The notes below the pieces were generated by a model. It had not been told where the DNA came from, did not search any database, and saw nothing but the letters and a program-made list of their open reading frames with translations. Shown in pieces: positions 1 through 7,241 of a stretch of 9,179 nt of DNA; position 1 is the first letter of the stretch, and each line of letters starts with the position of its first letter. Source of the stretch: Bacteroidales bacterium (GTDB taxonomy: Bacteria; Bacteroidota; Bacteroidia; Bacteroidales; GCA-2748055); assembly GCA_029934875.1 (NCBI GenBank), contig JAOZLK010000084.1:1748-10926 (forward strand), read 5' to 3'. Made by a program: the position numbers and the translations under genes.

Positions 1-746
1 GGGCGGTGATGACGAAAAATAATCCCAGGACAAACGATCCAAAGCAGGAAGAGTTATTTAGCTATATGGCAGATGAGAGCTACCGGACCTTCAAACAGCT
101 TACCGGTCACCCTTCTTTCATTCGTTTTTATGAGCAGGCCACTCCCATCGATGTCATTGAATCGAGTAAAATCGGATCGCGTCCTTCACGCCGAAGGGGT
201 AAAAGAAGCCTGGAAGATCTGCGGGCCATACCCTGGGTTTTCAGCTGGACCCAGTCTCGCATGCACATTTCCAGCTGGTATGGGGTGGGATCTACCCTTG
301 AAAAGATGAAGGAGGAGCATCCCGATTTGTATGCTCATCTCAAGGAACAGGCAAAGGATGAAGACTTTGTCAGGTATGTGCTCACCAATGTGGATACCAG
401 CCTGGCAGCCACCGATGAGGATGTCATGCGCATGTATGCCCGTCTTGTGGATGATGAAGGGGTAAGGGAAGATGTACTCGGCATGTTGTTGGATGAACTG
501 TCCCTGACCCGCCTGATGATGCTTGATCTACTGGGGAGCCCCATTTCAAAGCGGCGACTGAACCATTACTACTCAACCCAGTTGAGGGCGGAGGCCCTAC
601 TTCCCCTGCATAAGGAACAGGTACTCCTCCTGGGGAACTGGAGGAAATTGAAAAAGGAGGGTAAGTCAAAAGAGGCCGACGAGGTGCTGCAGAATCTGCT
701 ACGCAGTGTGAATGCCATTGCCAATGCCATGGGCACGACGGGGTAA
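1..746 (+). CDS. ppc: Phosphoenolpyruvate carboxylase, C-terminal part (5' end outside window)
   Basis: Carboxylates phosphoenolpyruvate with bicarbonate to oxaloacetate, refilling the TCA cycle in the cytoplasm. Only the last ~247 residues are present. The frame is open from base 3, and the apparent GTG/ATG starts near base 6 are internal codons, since a full enzyme is roughly 850-940 residues. Diagnostic stretches are HPSFIRFYEQATPIDVIE, GSRPSRRRG and LRAIPWVFSWTQSR (E. coli: GSRPAKRR and LRAIPWIFAWTQNR), then a helical tail ending in GTTG against the E. coli ending RNTG. Compared with the E. coli sequence from memory, the Arg832 equivalent is kept (QLR) but Lys773 is Asn and Asn881 is Thr; both belong to the allosteric aspartate site. 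Family assignment is very secure. The next gene on the same strand starts 45 bases downstream. Confidence 0.95.
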   Translation, partial: AVMTKNNPRTNDPKQEELFSYMADESYRTFKQLTGHPSFIRFYEQATPIDVIESSKIGSRPSRRRGKRSLEDLRAIPWVFSWTQSRMHISSWYGVGSTLEKMKEEHPDLYAHLKEQAKDEDFVRYVLTNVDTSLAATDEDVMRMYARLVDDEGVREDVLGMLLDELSLTRLMMLDLLGSPISKRRLNHYYSTQLRAEALLPLHKEQVLLLGNWRKLKKEGKSKEADEVLQNLLRSVNAIANAMGTTG

Positions 747-791
747 ATTCCCTATCTTTTGTTTGAAAGGTTCTTTTTTAAAAGGAAAATA

Positions 792-1610
792 ATGAAAGAC
801 TTTAGTGATCAGGTCACATTGGGACGAACGGGTCTCCAGGTGGGCCGCTTAGGGATCTCTTCCAGTTATGGCGCTCCGGCAGCGGCCTTCGAGGAAGCCT
901 TTGAAAGGGGTTGTAACTATTTTGTGATGGGTAGCTTCATGAAGGGGCGATCCAGGGAGATGATCAAGGCCATCCATAATATTCGCCGGAAGGGAGAAGG
1001 TGATAAGCTGGTGGTCTGCCAAATGGAATACACCCACTCCTACCTCCTGGGGAAACCCCATTTTTACAAGGGATTAAAGAAGCTGGGGCTGGAATATGTG
1101 GATGTGCTGATGCTGGGTTACTATCCTTCTGCTCCACCCAGGCATATCATGGCCCTGGGCAGGCATCTGAAAGAGAAGGGAGTGGTTCGCCATCTTGCCC
1201 TGTCGGGTCATAGCAGGAAGCTCTTTCCCAAACTGATGGATAGCGAAATTGATATTATGCAGGTAAGGTACAATGCTGCAAACTCCGGGGCAGAGAAAGA
1301 TGTTTTTCCCTTTTGTGGTGGAGAGAACCGTCCGGGCATGATTTCTTATACAGCCACCCGATGGGGGCAGCTGCTGAAGGAAAGTAAAATGCCCCCTGGT
1401 GAAGCTCCTTTAAGCGCCAGGGATTGTTACCGTTTTGTCCTGAGCAACCCGGCTGTGGATGTCTGCATGACCGGTGCGCGTACCCTGGAGATGATGAGGG
1501 AGAACCTGGGGACTCTTGATTCGGAACCTCTCAATGAGGAAGAAATGGAACGAATCCGCAGAATTGGTGACCATGTCTACGGGAAACCGCGTCCCCAGGT
1601 GGAGAAATAA
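792..1610 (+). CDS. Aldo/keto reductase-fold protein without the catalytic tetrad
   Basis: A 272-residue protein related to NADPH-dependent aldo/keto reductases. The N-terminus TLGRTGLQVGRLGISSSYG, the segment LGLEYVDVLMLGYYPSAPP, the segment GVVRHLALSGHS and the C-terminal RFVLSNPAVDVCMTGARTLE are the usual barrel landmarks in the right order. Length is slightly short for the family. Catalytic positions look replaced: the usual NFFDTA..YG region reads NYFVMGSFMKG (Asp to Val45, Tyr lost), the Lys strand reads VVCQMEY, and the His of the usual YIDLYQIH reads Gly109. Either it uses different chemistry or it is a non-catalytic member. I chose ATG 792 because AAAAGGA lies just upstream and the family motif starts about 8 residues in; a TTG at 759 would add 11 unlikely residues. 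It lies 45 bases after ppc and may be co-transcribed. Its end faces the end of the opposite operon 12 bases away. Substrate unknown. Confidence 0.85.
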   Translation: MKDFSDQVTLGRTGLQVGRLGISSSYGAPAAAFEEAFERGCNYFVMGSFMKGRSREMIKAIHNIRRKGEGDKLVVCQMEYTHSYLLGKPHFYKGLKKLGLEYVDVLMLGYYPSAPPRHIMALGRHLKEKGVVRHLALSGHSRKLFPKLMDSEIDIMQVRYNAANSGAEKDVFPFCGGENRPGMISYTATRWGQLLKESKMPPGEAPLSARDCYRFVLSNPAVDVCMTGARTLEMMRENLGTLDSEPLNEEEMERIRRIGDHVYGKPRPQVEK

Positions 1611-1622
1611 GCCCAACTTGCT

Positions 1623-2732
1623 TTAACTATTTATGCTGGTGATGATCTTTCCTTCCAGGGTCTGAAAGTCTCTCATTAAGTTGGCGCACATGCAGGAGTG
1701 AATCGGCAGCAGGAGCAGGGTATCTCCAATACGGGTCTGATCAAAGAGGGTCCCGCACTGTTCAAGAACTCCATGCTCCTGGGAGAGGGAGGTGATAAAA
1801 TTCTGCTCTTCGGGAATGCTCCATCCCTTTCCGGAATTGCTCACCACCTGGCCAAACACAAGTTTGTTCCCCATTTGCAGGGACTCTTTTGAAAAGTGAA
1901 TGCCACCTCCATGAATCAACAGCTGTTTGCGGGCAGGGTAGGTCCCGCTTACCGGACAGGCCATGGCCACAGCCACATCATTGGGGGAGCAGGAACCCAG
2001 CATCATCTGGGTCAAATCGTAAAAGATAAAGTTGCCGGGGGTGATTTCATCAATACCGCTAAAATCGCACTGTGTGCTACAATTGGGTGTGTCACCGTAG
2101 AGGGCAAGGGGCTCAAGATGCTTAAACTGGCTTTTCAGCGCGCCCAGGTTCCGCATGGATTTCTCATGGATGGCCCAGCGCCTGTTCGGATCGCTGCTCT
2201 TGTAGGAGTGACCGGCATGGCAGTAAAAACCCCTGAAGTGAAGCTTCTGATTGTCACCGGCAGCTGAAAGTAAACGCTCTATCTCATCCCTGTTTTCTGA
2301 CTTTATACCGGTACGGCCATATCCCGTATCAACATCCACATAAAAGTGGGTGCTTTGCTCCAGGGAAGTGAGGAAGTCAAGGGTGTCGGGATTATCCAGC
2401 AGGATGGAAATACGGGCTGATTTTGAAAGTTCATTGAGTTGCCGGATGTCAAGCGGATTAAAGGGGAAGGCCACCAGGATGTCTTTCCAGCCTGCAGCCG
2501 CAAAATACTGTGCCATGCGAAATGAAGAGACTGTAATTCCTGAAACTCCGAAATCGCGGAACCAGGATCCGATCTCGGCCGACTGGTGGGTTTTAAAATG
2601 AGGACGGAATGAAAGCTGATTATGATGGGCCTTTTGGGCCATTCTTTCAATGTTTGTGAGGCATTTTTGCTTATCAAGCAGAAGGGTGGGCATCATATCT
2701 GGCTTATCATTGTTTGTCTTAAAGTTCATCAT
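1623..2732 (-). CDS. PLP-dependent D-threonine aldolase / D-serine dehydratase-like enzyme (DSD1 family)
   Basis: A cytoplasmic fold-type III PLP enzyme of 369 residues, with an alanine-racemase-like N-terminal barrel and the C-terminal domain typical of D-threonine aldolases and eukaryotic-type D-serine dehydratases. RPHFKTH at residues 43-49 carries the presumed PLP lysine Lys47. YVDVDTGYGRTGI (131-143), GFYCHAGHSY (168-177) and TPGNFIFYDLTQM (231-243) follow in family order. PIHSC (343-347) gives a His-x-Cys pair that in this family binds the catalytic metal; His320 sits in the upstream EHG. Known activities split D-3-hydroxy amino acids by retro-aldol cleavage or dehydrate them to 2-oxo acids; the sequence does not decide which. 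It is the last gene of a three-gene operon. ATG 2732 (alternative 2729) overlaps the end of the dehydrogenase gene by 14 bases and has GGAAGAG upstream; an in-frame TTG at 2735 is less likely. Translational coupling is inferred. Confidence 0.88.
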   Translation of the reverse strand: MMNFKTNNDKPDMMPTLLLDKQKCLTNIERMAQKAHHNQLSFRPHFKTHQSAEIGSWFRDFGVSGITVSSFRMAQYFAAAGWKDILVAFPFNPLDIRQLNELSKSARISILLDNPDTLDFLTSLEQSTHFYVDVDTGYGRTGIKSENRDEIERLLSAAGDNQKLHFRGFYCHAGHSYKSSDPNRRWAIHEKSMRNLGALKSQFKHLEPLALYGDTPNCSTQCDFSGIDEITPGNFIFYDLTQMMLGSCSPNDVAVAMACPVSGTYPARKQLLIHGGGIHFSKESLQMGNKLVFGQVVSNSGKGWSIPEEQNFITSLSQEHGVLEQCGTLFDQTRIGDTLLLLPIHSCMCANLMRDFQTLEGKIITSINS

Positions 2733-3663
2733 CAACTTCTCTTCCAGCCAACAAGGCGATCATATTTTCAGAAGCCCTGGTGTGAATGCATTTCATGGCA
2801 TAATCGGAGTACCAGGCCACGTGGGGTGTGGCTACTACATGAGGGTGTTTCAGTAGTCCCGACTGAGCCGGTCCTGTGGGTTCGTTTTCAAAAACGTCAA
2901 GCCCTGCGCTGTGTAGCGCCCCCGAATCCAATGCCGCCAGCACTGCCTTTTCCCGAACTACTGCGCCGCGGGAAGTATTAATGATCACTGCTACCTGGCC
3001 CAGCTCGCTGAGGCTTGATTCATTGATCATGTGACGCGTTTCGCTGCTCAGATTGCAATGCATGCTGATCACATGGCTTTCCCGCAGTAAATCGCCCAGT
3101 TCCACCTTTTTCACCTTGAACTGATTCATATAGCTCCCCGACTTATATGGATCAAAGGCACATATATTTTTAAAGAGCGGGGCTGCTTTAAGGGCGAACT
3201 GACTTCCGATTCGTCCAAGTCCTATGATTCCCAGGGTTTTGTCGTGCAGTTCAAATATTTCTTCGCGGCTGGGTTTTCCAAATGATCCGGCCCGCTTGCC
3301 CTGCAGGTTTCTTGTGCAGGCAAACAGCAGGCCCAGGGCATGGTCGGAAACTGAATGATTTGCATAGCCCTGGACGTTGGCGATGCGAATCCCCCTTTTC
3401 TTTGCTTCATCCAGGTCGATATTATCATAACCCACACCATAACGAACGATGGCTTTCAGATCAGGCATTTGATCCAGTTCAGCAGATCCCACCGGGCTAT
3501 CCCTTACAAGGAGACCAACTGCTTTTTGGGCTGATTCAAATGGGCGTGGGCCCCGTTCTTCCTTCCCCCTGGCTATGGAAAGTTCATACCCATGGCTGCT
3601 AAACAATTTTTCTTCATACTCATAAGAGCTGTATCCGCCATCAATGATCGTTATTTGCTTCAT
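2719..3663 (-). CDS. D-isomer-specific 2-hydroxyacid dehydrogenase, NAD-dependent
   Basis: Interconverts a 2-oxo acid and a D-2-hydroxy acid with NAD(H) in the cytoplasm. At 314 residues it has the normal length for the family without a regulatory ACT domain. Seen in order: YGVGYDNIDLDEAKKRGI (75-92), the Rossmann loop GLGRIG (148-153) with Asp171 ending the next strand (suggesting NAD rather than NADP), Arg232 in INTSRGAVV, Glu261 in DVFENEP and His281 in TPHVAWYS. These are the expected Arg-Glu-His catalytic residues. Substrate could be phosphoglycerate/phosphonate-like, glyoxylate or another oxo acid; the sequence does not settle it. Its ATG overlaps the stop of the upstream PqiA-like gene in a 4-base ATGA, and its own end overlaps the PLP enzyme start, so the three are very probably co-translated. 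A plausible but unproven role is reduction of the oxo acid released by that enzyme. Confidence 0.92.
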   Translation of the reverse strand: MKQITIIDGGYSSYEYEEKLFSSHGYELSIARGKEERGPRPFESAQKAVGLLVRDSPVGSAELDQMPDLKAIVRYGVGYDNIDLDEAKKRGIRIANVQGYANHSVSDHALGLLFACTRNLQGKRAGSFGKPSREEIFELHDKTLGIIGLGRIGSQFALKAAPLFKNICAFDPYKSGSYMNQFKVKKVELGDLLRESHVISMHCNLSSETRHMINESSLSELGQVAVIINTSRGAVVREKAVLAALDSGALHSAGLDVFENEPTGPAQSGLLKHPHVVATPHVAWYSDYAMKCIHTRASENMIALLAGREVDDEL

Positions 3664-4910
3664 TTGCTTTTCCTGCTTAGGATTTCTGAAAGTACAAGGC
3701 TGGAAACCACGAAGCTAAGGAAGAGGTAGAAACCTCCCAGTAGTTTTGTACCGTTGGTGGTGAATATTTCCACCGCATCGGACGAGCGGCTCAGCATGTC
3801 CATCTGGTTGCCCACAATGCCGTTGAAGCCGATGTAGGCCATGAAGATGGCTACAACCATTACATCGGCCATGGACCATTTGCCCGATTTAAATACAAAG
3901 AAACGGATGATTTTATTGCTGTTCAGGCGCTCATTACCCAGCGACCAGAGCAGGGAAGAGATTAGTTTGAGGGTGGGGAAAATGATGGAAAAAGTGAATA
4001 CCAGGACGCCCACAAAAATCATCTCGATGGAGCCATCCCTTATCAGGATCTCCACCAGGTCGGAGATGCTTTTGCTTTGAAAGAAAATGATGTTGTCTGC
4101 AAATCGTATCTCTTCCCCAATGAGTTGGAAGCGGAGCAAATCGATCATTGCTTCCAGGTCGATCATGGGAGTGGTAACACCTCCAATGAGCAGGCAGAGC
4201 GAGGCGAACATGAGCGTCAGGGCCCTGGGCCAGCCCCTGGAATATGGTGTGAGGGTGTTTAAAAGGAAAATGAGCAGAACCGCCCCAAGGATCATCAGGA
4301 CTTTCTGATTTATGGCTTTTGATCTCTGCTCAACTTCAGCTTCAAGGTATTCACGGCAGGCTATTTTATTGTCAGTGTCGTATTTGGCCAGGACCTCCAG
4401 GAAGGGTCTCATACTGTCGAGGCTGTAGGTCTCCATTGAGAGATTGCCCAGTTTGTCGGTGAGGTAGGTTTGAATCCCCTTTTTGGTTTCTGGTTTGTTG
4501 AGCTCGTCAAGTACCTTTGCAGCATAGGAGGGAACAGAGTCTCTGAGCTGGTTCACATCCAGCACCATGCCGGCAATCATTCGCTTCATGGAGGAGAACT
4601 GACCTGATGTTCGCTCCTTGATGATGATCTCCAGGTCGTCCAGCAAGCTGTACATGATATTCTCCAGGCTATGTTGAAGCTCTACCCTGTTCTCGGGAGC
4701 AAGGTCCATTTCCAGGATTTTTTTACTCATGATCAGGGTAACCTGGTCCCTCCATTCATCAGCATTCATCAGCCCGTAGCGGGCATGGTTGATTTCAGCC
4801 AGGTCTGTTTTCATCTCCTGGTTTTCTTTGGCCTGCACAATCATCTGGGTGGTCAGTGTGGTGGCAACTCCCAGCAGCCCCAGGCTGATTAGTATAATGA
4901 AGTATTTCAT
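3660..4910 (-). CDS. PqiA-like multi-pass inner membrane protein with N-terminal extracytoplasmic helical domain
   Basis: A 416-residue membrane protein and first gene of the three-gene operon. Residues 3-23 form a first membrane segment or uncleaved signal anchor. Residues about 24-200 are polar, charged and helix-rich. Four to five further hydrophobic segments follow near 203-221, 228-250, 297-322, 347-365 and 387-411. The C-terminal half matches the paraquat-inducible protein A (PqiA) family: FTFSIIFPTLKLISSLLW (305-322) and KWSMADVMVVAIF (344-356) correspond to the conserved Pro-containing helix and the lgkWSM-DVf motif. PqiA proteins belong to a membrane-stress/lipid-transport system with the MCE protein PqiB, but no MCE gene is visible here. 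Only one PqiA domain is recognisable; the N-terminal domain is not one I can name. ATG 4910 lacks a clear Shine-Dalgarno. The stop overlaps the dehydrogenase start by 4 bases. The link to its metabolic neighbours is unexplained. Confidence 0.82.
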   Translation of the reverse strand: MKYFIILISLGLLGVATTLTTQMIVQAKENQEMKTDLAEINHARYGLMNADEWRDQVTLIMSKKILEMDLAPENRVELQHSLENIMYSLLDDLEIIIKERTSGQFSSMKRMIAGMVLDVNQLRDSVPSYAAKVLDELNKPETKKGIQTYLTDKLGNLSMETYSLDSMRPFLEVLAKYDTDNKIACREYLEAEVEQRSKAINQKVLMILGAVLLIFLLNTLTPYSRGWPRALTLMFASLCLLIGGVTTPMIDLEAMIDLLRFQLIGEEIRFADNIIFFQSKSISDLVEILIRDGSIEMIFVGVLVFTFSIIFPTLKLISSLLWSLGNERLNSNKIIRFFVFKSGKWSMADVMVVAIFMAYIGFNGIVGNQMDMLSRSSDAVEIFTTNGTKLLGGFYLFLSFVVSSLVLSEILSRKSK

Positions 4911-4998
4911 GTTTTCATTTTGTCAGACGCATAAGTTAGTAAAAACATGATTTATCTGTTAAATTTGGGGCTTCATAAATCAAATAAACCCTGACATA
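4911..4998. promoter_or_regulatory. Divergent promoter region between the PqiA-led operon and the M28 peptidase gene
   Basis: These 88 AT-rich bases separate two divergent start codons and must hold the promoter for the peptidase and probably that of the leftward operon. On the plus strand TAAATTTG at 4960-4967 fits the Bacteroidota -7 consensus TAnnTTTG, 32 bases before the peptidase ATG. A -33 box is poor there (TTAG around 4936-4939). On the minus strand I find no good match; a TTTG-N19-TA arrangement exists but lacks the TTTG half of the -7 box. Confidence 0.5.
4960..4967 (+). promoter_or_regulatory. Candidate Bacteroidota -7 box (TAAATTTG) for the M28 peptidase
   Basis: An exact match to TAnnTTTG on the coding strand of the peptidase, giving an expected transcript start near 4973 and a leader of about 25 bases. 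The matching -33 element is weak. The box is short enough to occur by chance, so this rests mainly on its position. Confidence 0.45.
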
Positions 4999-6570
4999 AT
5001 GAGAATCTTCCTCATGCTTCTAATGGCTTTCTGCCTCCTTTCACCCCTTTCTGTAAACGCCCAGACCGATCCGGTCATGCAAAAAATTGTGAAGATCGGA
5101 CAGAGCGATAATCAGTGCATGGATCATCTTGATATTCTTTGCAATCGTTTCGGTGGAAGGCTGATCGGTTCGGATGCATACGAAAATGCATCGATCTGGG
5201 CCGCAAGCAAGTTTGACGAGTGGGGCATGGAGGTAGTAATGGATGAGTGCGGTGAACTGCCGGTGGGCTTTAACCGGGGGCCCTGGTTTGGCAAGCTGTT
5301 GGCTGAGGAGGGCATGAGTCTCCATTTTGCCACTCCCTCCTACACTTCGGGGACTAAGGGGGTGCAGCGTGGTCATGTGTTGATTGAACCCAAAACAGAG
5401 GCCGAATTTGAAAAGATGAAGGGTGCACTTAAGGGTGCCTGGGTTTTGATCGCTGGCCAGAACAAAGGTTGGCCCATCGATTTCTCGGCTGAAGCTGATA
5501 CCCTGAGGGATTCGCTCAAAGTGGTCAACGCAGAAATTGAGAAACAGAACAATCAGATCAGAAGGGAAAACTGGAGCAAGCGGCACAGCAATGAACCAGA
5601 CAAGCTGCTGCTGCCCATGAGCGATGAGCCTGCCCTTTTTTACCGGGAGATGGTGGAGGCCGGAATTCTTGGAATTATACAGTCTTCCTCAACACCCATT
5701 CGCGTCCTCTACGACCGGAAGAACATTAATGATATGACTTTCGAAACCCTGCCCACGATACCTGATATCAAGCTGGACGAGCACCAGTATAAGAAGATTT
5801 ACCAGATGGCCAGGGAGCGTCGTTACTTCCAGCTGGAGTTTGACATTCGCAACCATTGGAAAATGGGCCCCGTGAAGTATCATAATGTGATCGGGGTGAT
5901 TCCGGGAACCGAGTTTCCCGATGAATATGTAATAATGAGTGGTCACCTGGATGCTTTTGATGTGGGTACAGGTGGAGTGGATGACGGATCGGGAGTGACT
6001 CCCACCATGGAAGCTGCCCGCCTGATTATGGAGGCAGGCGGAAAACCCAAACGGACCATACTGGCCATTCTCTGGGCTGGTGAAGAGTTTGGCCTGCTTG
6101 GATCCACCAACTGGGTGGAACAACACGAAGCGGATCTGGGTAATATCTCCAACATGCTGAACCGAGATGGTGGTCCGGAAGTTCCCGTGGCCATATCTGC
6201 ATCAGCAGCACAAATGGCTGATCTGAAGGGCATTGTTGAGATAATAAACACCATTAATCCGGACTTCCCGCTTGAGTTAAAGGAGCGCAAACCCAGGCCA
6301 AAACCCGAACGGGCCTGGGGAACGGACAGCGGACCCTTTGCAGTGAAGGGGGTGCCCACCGTCGGTTTTGACCTGGGTGATCCCAAAGGATATAATTTTT
6401 CTTATGGTGAAATATGGCACACCGAACGCGACCTCTATAACAAGAGTATTCCAGAGTACCAGGAGCAAGCTACAGTTGCCACTGCAGTGCTGGTCTACGG
6501 TCTTGCCATGCTGGATCACAAACTTTCCAGGGAAGGGTATTACATTGAAAAATCGGAGGAAGAGAAGTAA
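4999..6570 (+). CDS. Secreted M28-family zinc metallopeptidase (aminopeptidase/carboxypeptidase type)
   Basis: An exported co-catalytic zinc exopeptidase of 523 residues. A Sec signal peptide covers residues 1-21, with likely cleavage after VNA before QTD. Residues ~90-250 form a PA-like insertion of the kind common in large M28 enzymes, including a charged, probably coiled helix at 165-200. The catalytic domain runs from about 290 to 510. Its metal ligands are all present: His316 (SGHLDAFD), Asp328 (GVDDGSG), Glu363 in AGEEFG with Glu362 as general base, Asp390 (LNRDGG) and His474 (WHTERD). It should be active in the periplasm or outside the cell, releasing terminal amino acids or dipeptide products; specificity cannot be read. 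No C-terminal secretion (type IX) domain is seen. It is transcribed alone, divergent from the PqiA-led operon and ending 9 bases before the convergent lipoprotein gene. Confidence 0.94.
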   Translation: MRIFLMLLMAFCLLSPLSVNAQTDPVMQKIVKIGQSDNQCMDHLDILCNRFGGRLIGSDAYENASIWAASKFDEWGMEVVMDECGELPVGFNRGPWFGKLLAEEGMSLHFATPSYTSGTKGVQRGHVLIEPKTEAEFEKMKGALKGAWVLIAGQNKGWPIDFSAEADTLRDSLKVVNAEIEKQNNQIRRENWSKRHSNEPDKLLLPMSDEPALFYREMVEAGILGIIQSSSTPIRVLYDRKNINDMTFETLPTIPDIKLDEHQYKKIYQMARERRYFQLEFDIRNHWKMGPVKYHNVIGVIPGTEFPDEYVIMSGHLDAFDVGTGGVDDGSGVTPTMEAARLIMEAGGKPKRTILAILWAGEEFGLLGSTNWVEQHEADLGNISNMLNRDGGPEVPVAISASAAQMADLKGIVEIINTINPDFPLELKERKPRPKPERAWGTDSGPFAVKGVPTVGFDLGDPKGYNFSYGEIWHTERDLYNKSIPEYQEQATVATAVLVYGLAMLDHKLSREGYYIEKSEEEK

Positions 6571-6579
6571 AAACAGGGT

Positions 6580-7188
6580 TTAATCCCGATACTCTTTTTT
6601 TGGCTGAATTGGGAATCGCCTCATCAGGGTTTCCACTTTTCCAGGAATTGTTCTTACCCGCTTTTTCGGGTTTTTCTGGACGGCGCTGGAGCTAACGATC
6701 TGCCATATCTGATTTTTACTGCCGTCGTAAATATTCATGATAATTGTACCCTTAAGTTTCGAACGTTGTTTATAGGAGTTGCCATAAGCACCACCATAAG
6801 CACCCCCGTAAGCACCGCCATAACCATAACCATATCCGTAACCTCCACCGTAGTGGTTGTATGCACCTGCTCGTCCAACATAGTCGTTGTATCCGGAGTA
6901 AGCGGTCTGATCACTGGTTACCACGTAGACGGAAACCTGCATATTGCCTGTGGTATTCACCCGCTTAAAGCCCCGTCGGCTAAATTCTCTGACAAAGGCA
7001 TCTTCTAAAAGCTTTTTATCGCCAGCGTCGAACATTTCTTCATCAAGATCCTGCCAGCTTATAAAACTGAAGCTCTCGTATTTGGTGAAATCCGGTGTTT
7101 TCTCAGGGTCCGTAAGAACTTTCACTGAAGAGCAGGAGAATGTAGCGATGGCAAGGGTCAGTATTGAAATTGCTTTTAATATTTTCAT
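6580..7188 (-). CDS. DUF4136 family lipoprotein with Gly/Tyr-rich repeat insert
   Basis: A 202-residue envelope lipoprotein. The N-terminus MKILKAISILTLAIATFSC is a type II signal ending at Cys19; the lipobox TFSC is somewhat loose, as often in Bacteroidota. After it, DFTKYESFSFISW (33-45) and the C-terminal segment LKGTIIMNIYDGSKNQIWQ (145-163) match the DUF4136 fold, whose function is unknown. Residues 110-139 are almost only Gly, Tyr and Ala (GYGYGYGG, then GAYG units), inserted between the two halves of the domain. No acidic export signal follows Cys19, so an inner-leaflet or periplasm-facing location is the simplest guess. It is convergent with the peptidase, and a candidate promoter lies upstream at 7242-7249. 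Family call is good; role unknown. Confidence 0.85.
   Translation of the reverse strand: MKILKAISILTLAIATFSCSSVKVLTDPEKTPDFTKYESFSFISWQDLDEEMFDAGDKKLLEDAFVREFSRRGFKRVNTTGNMQVSVYVVTSDQTAYSGYNDYVGRAGAYNHYGGGYGYGYGYGGAYGGAYGGAYGNSYKQRSKLKGTIIMNIYDGSKNQIWQIVSSSAVQKNPKKRVRTIPGKVETLMRRFPIQPKKEYRD
6781..6855 (-). repeat. Short tandem repeat coding for the Gly/Tyr-rich segment
   Basis: On the coding (minus) strand three consecutive 12-base units of the form GGTGCTTAYGGN lie at 6781-6816. Beside them, to about 6855, are several 6-base GGTTAY-like units encoding Gly-Tyr. The units differ only by third-position changes. All lengths are multiples of three, so unit gain or loss would keep the frame. Confidence 0.8.
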
Positions 7189-7241
7189 CAGGCGTAGGTT
7201 TTTATCGGGACCAGGGATGCTGAATTTTCCGGAACCGTTTG

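Noticed and set aside
759..791. Upstream TTG start for the aldo/keto reductase-fold gene
   Set aside because: It would add MFERFFFKRKI, which is not family-like. ATG 792 has a purine-rich AAAAGGA just upstream.
747..791. Promoter between ppc and the aldo/keto reductase-fold gene
   Set aside because: TATCTTTTG resembles the -7 box but is one base too long and has no -33 partner, so co-transcription with ppc is equally likely.
1896..2267. Plus-strand open frame of 123 codons antisense to the PLP enzyme
   Set aside because: The opposite strand encodes the conserved PLP enzyme without interruption. The product has no recognisable features.
5041..6519. Several minus-strand open frames of 60-181 codons inside the M28 peptidase gene
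   Set aside because: The plus-strand peptidase has a complete signal peptide and all metal ligands. The antisense frames show no domain or start signal.
6560..6601. Possible bidirectional terminator between the peptidase and lipoprotein genes
   Set aside because: AAGAG/CTCTT and GGG/CCC can pair and a T run follows, but the pairings are short and interrupted and extend into both coding regions.
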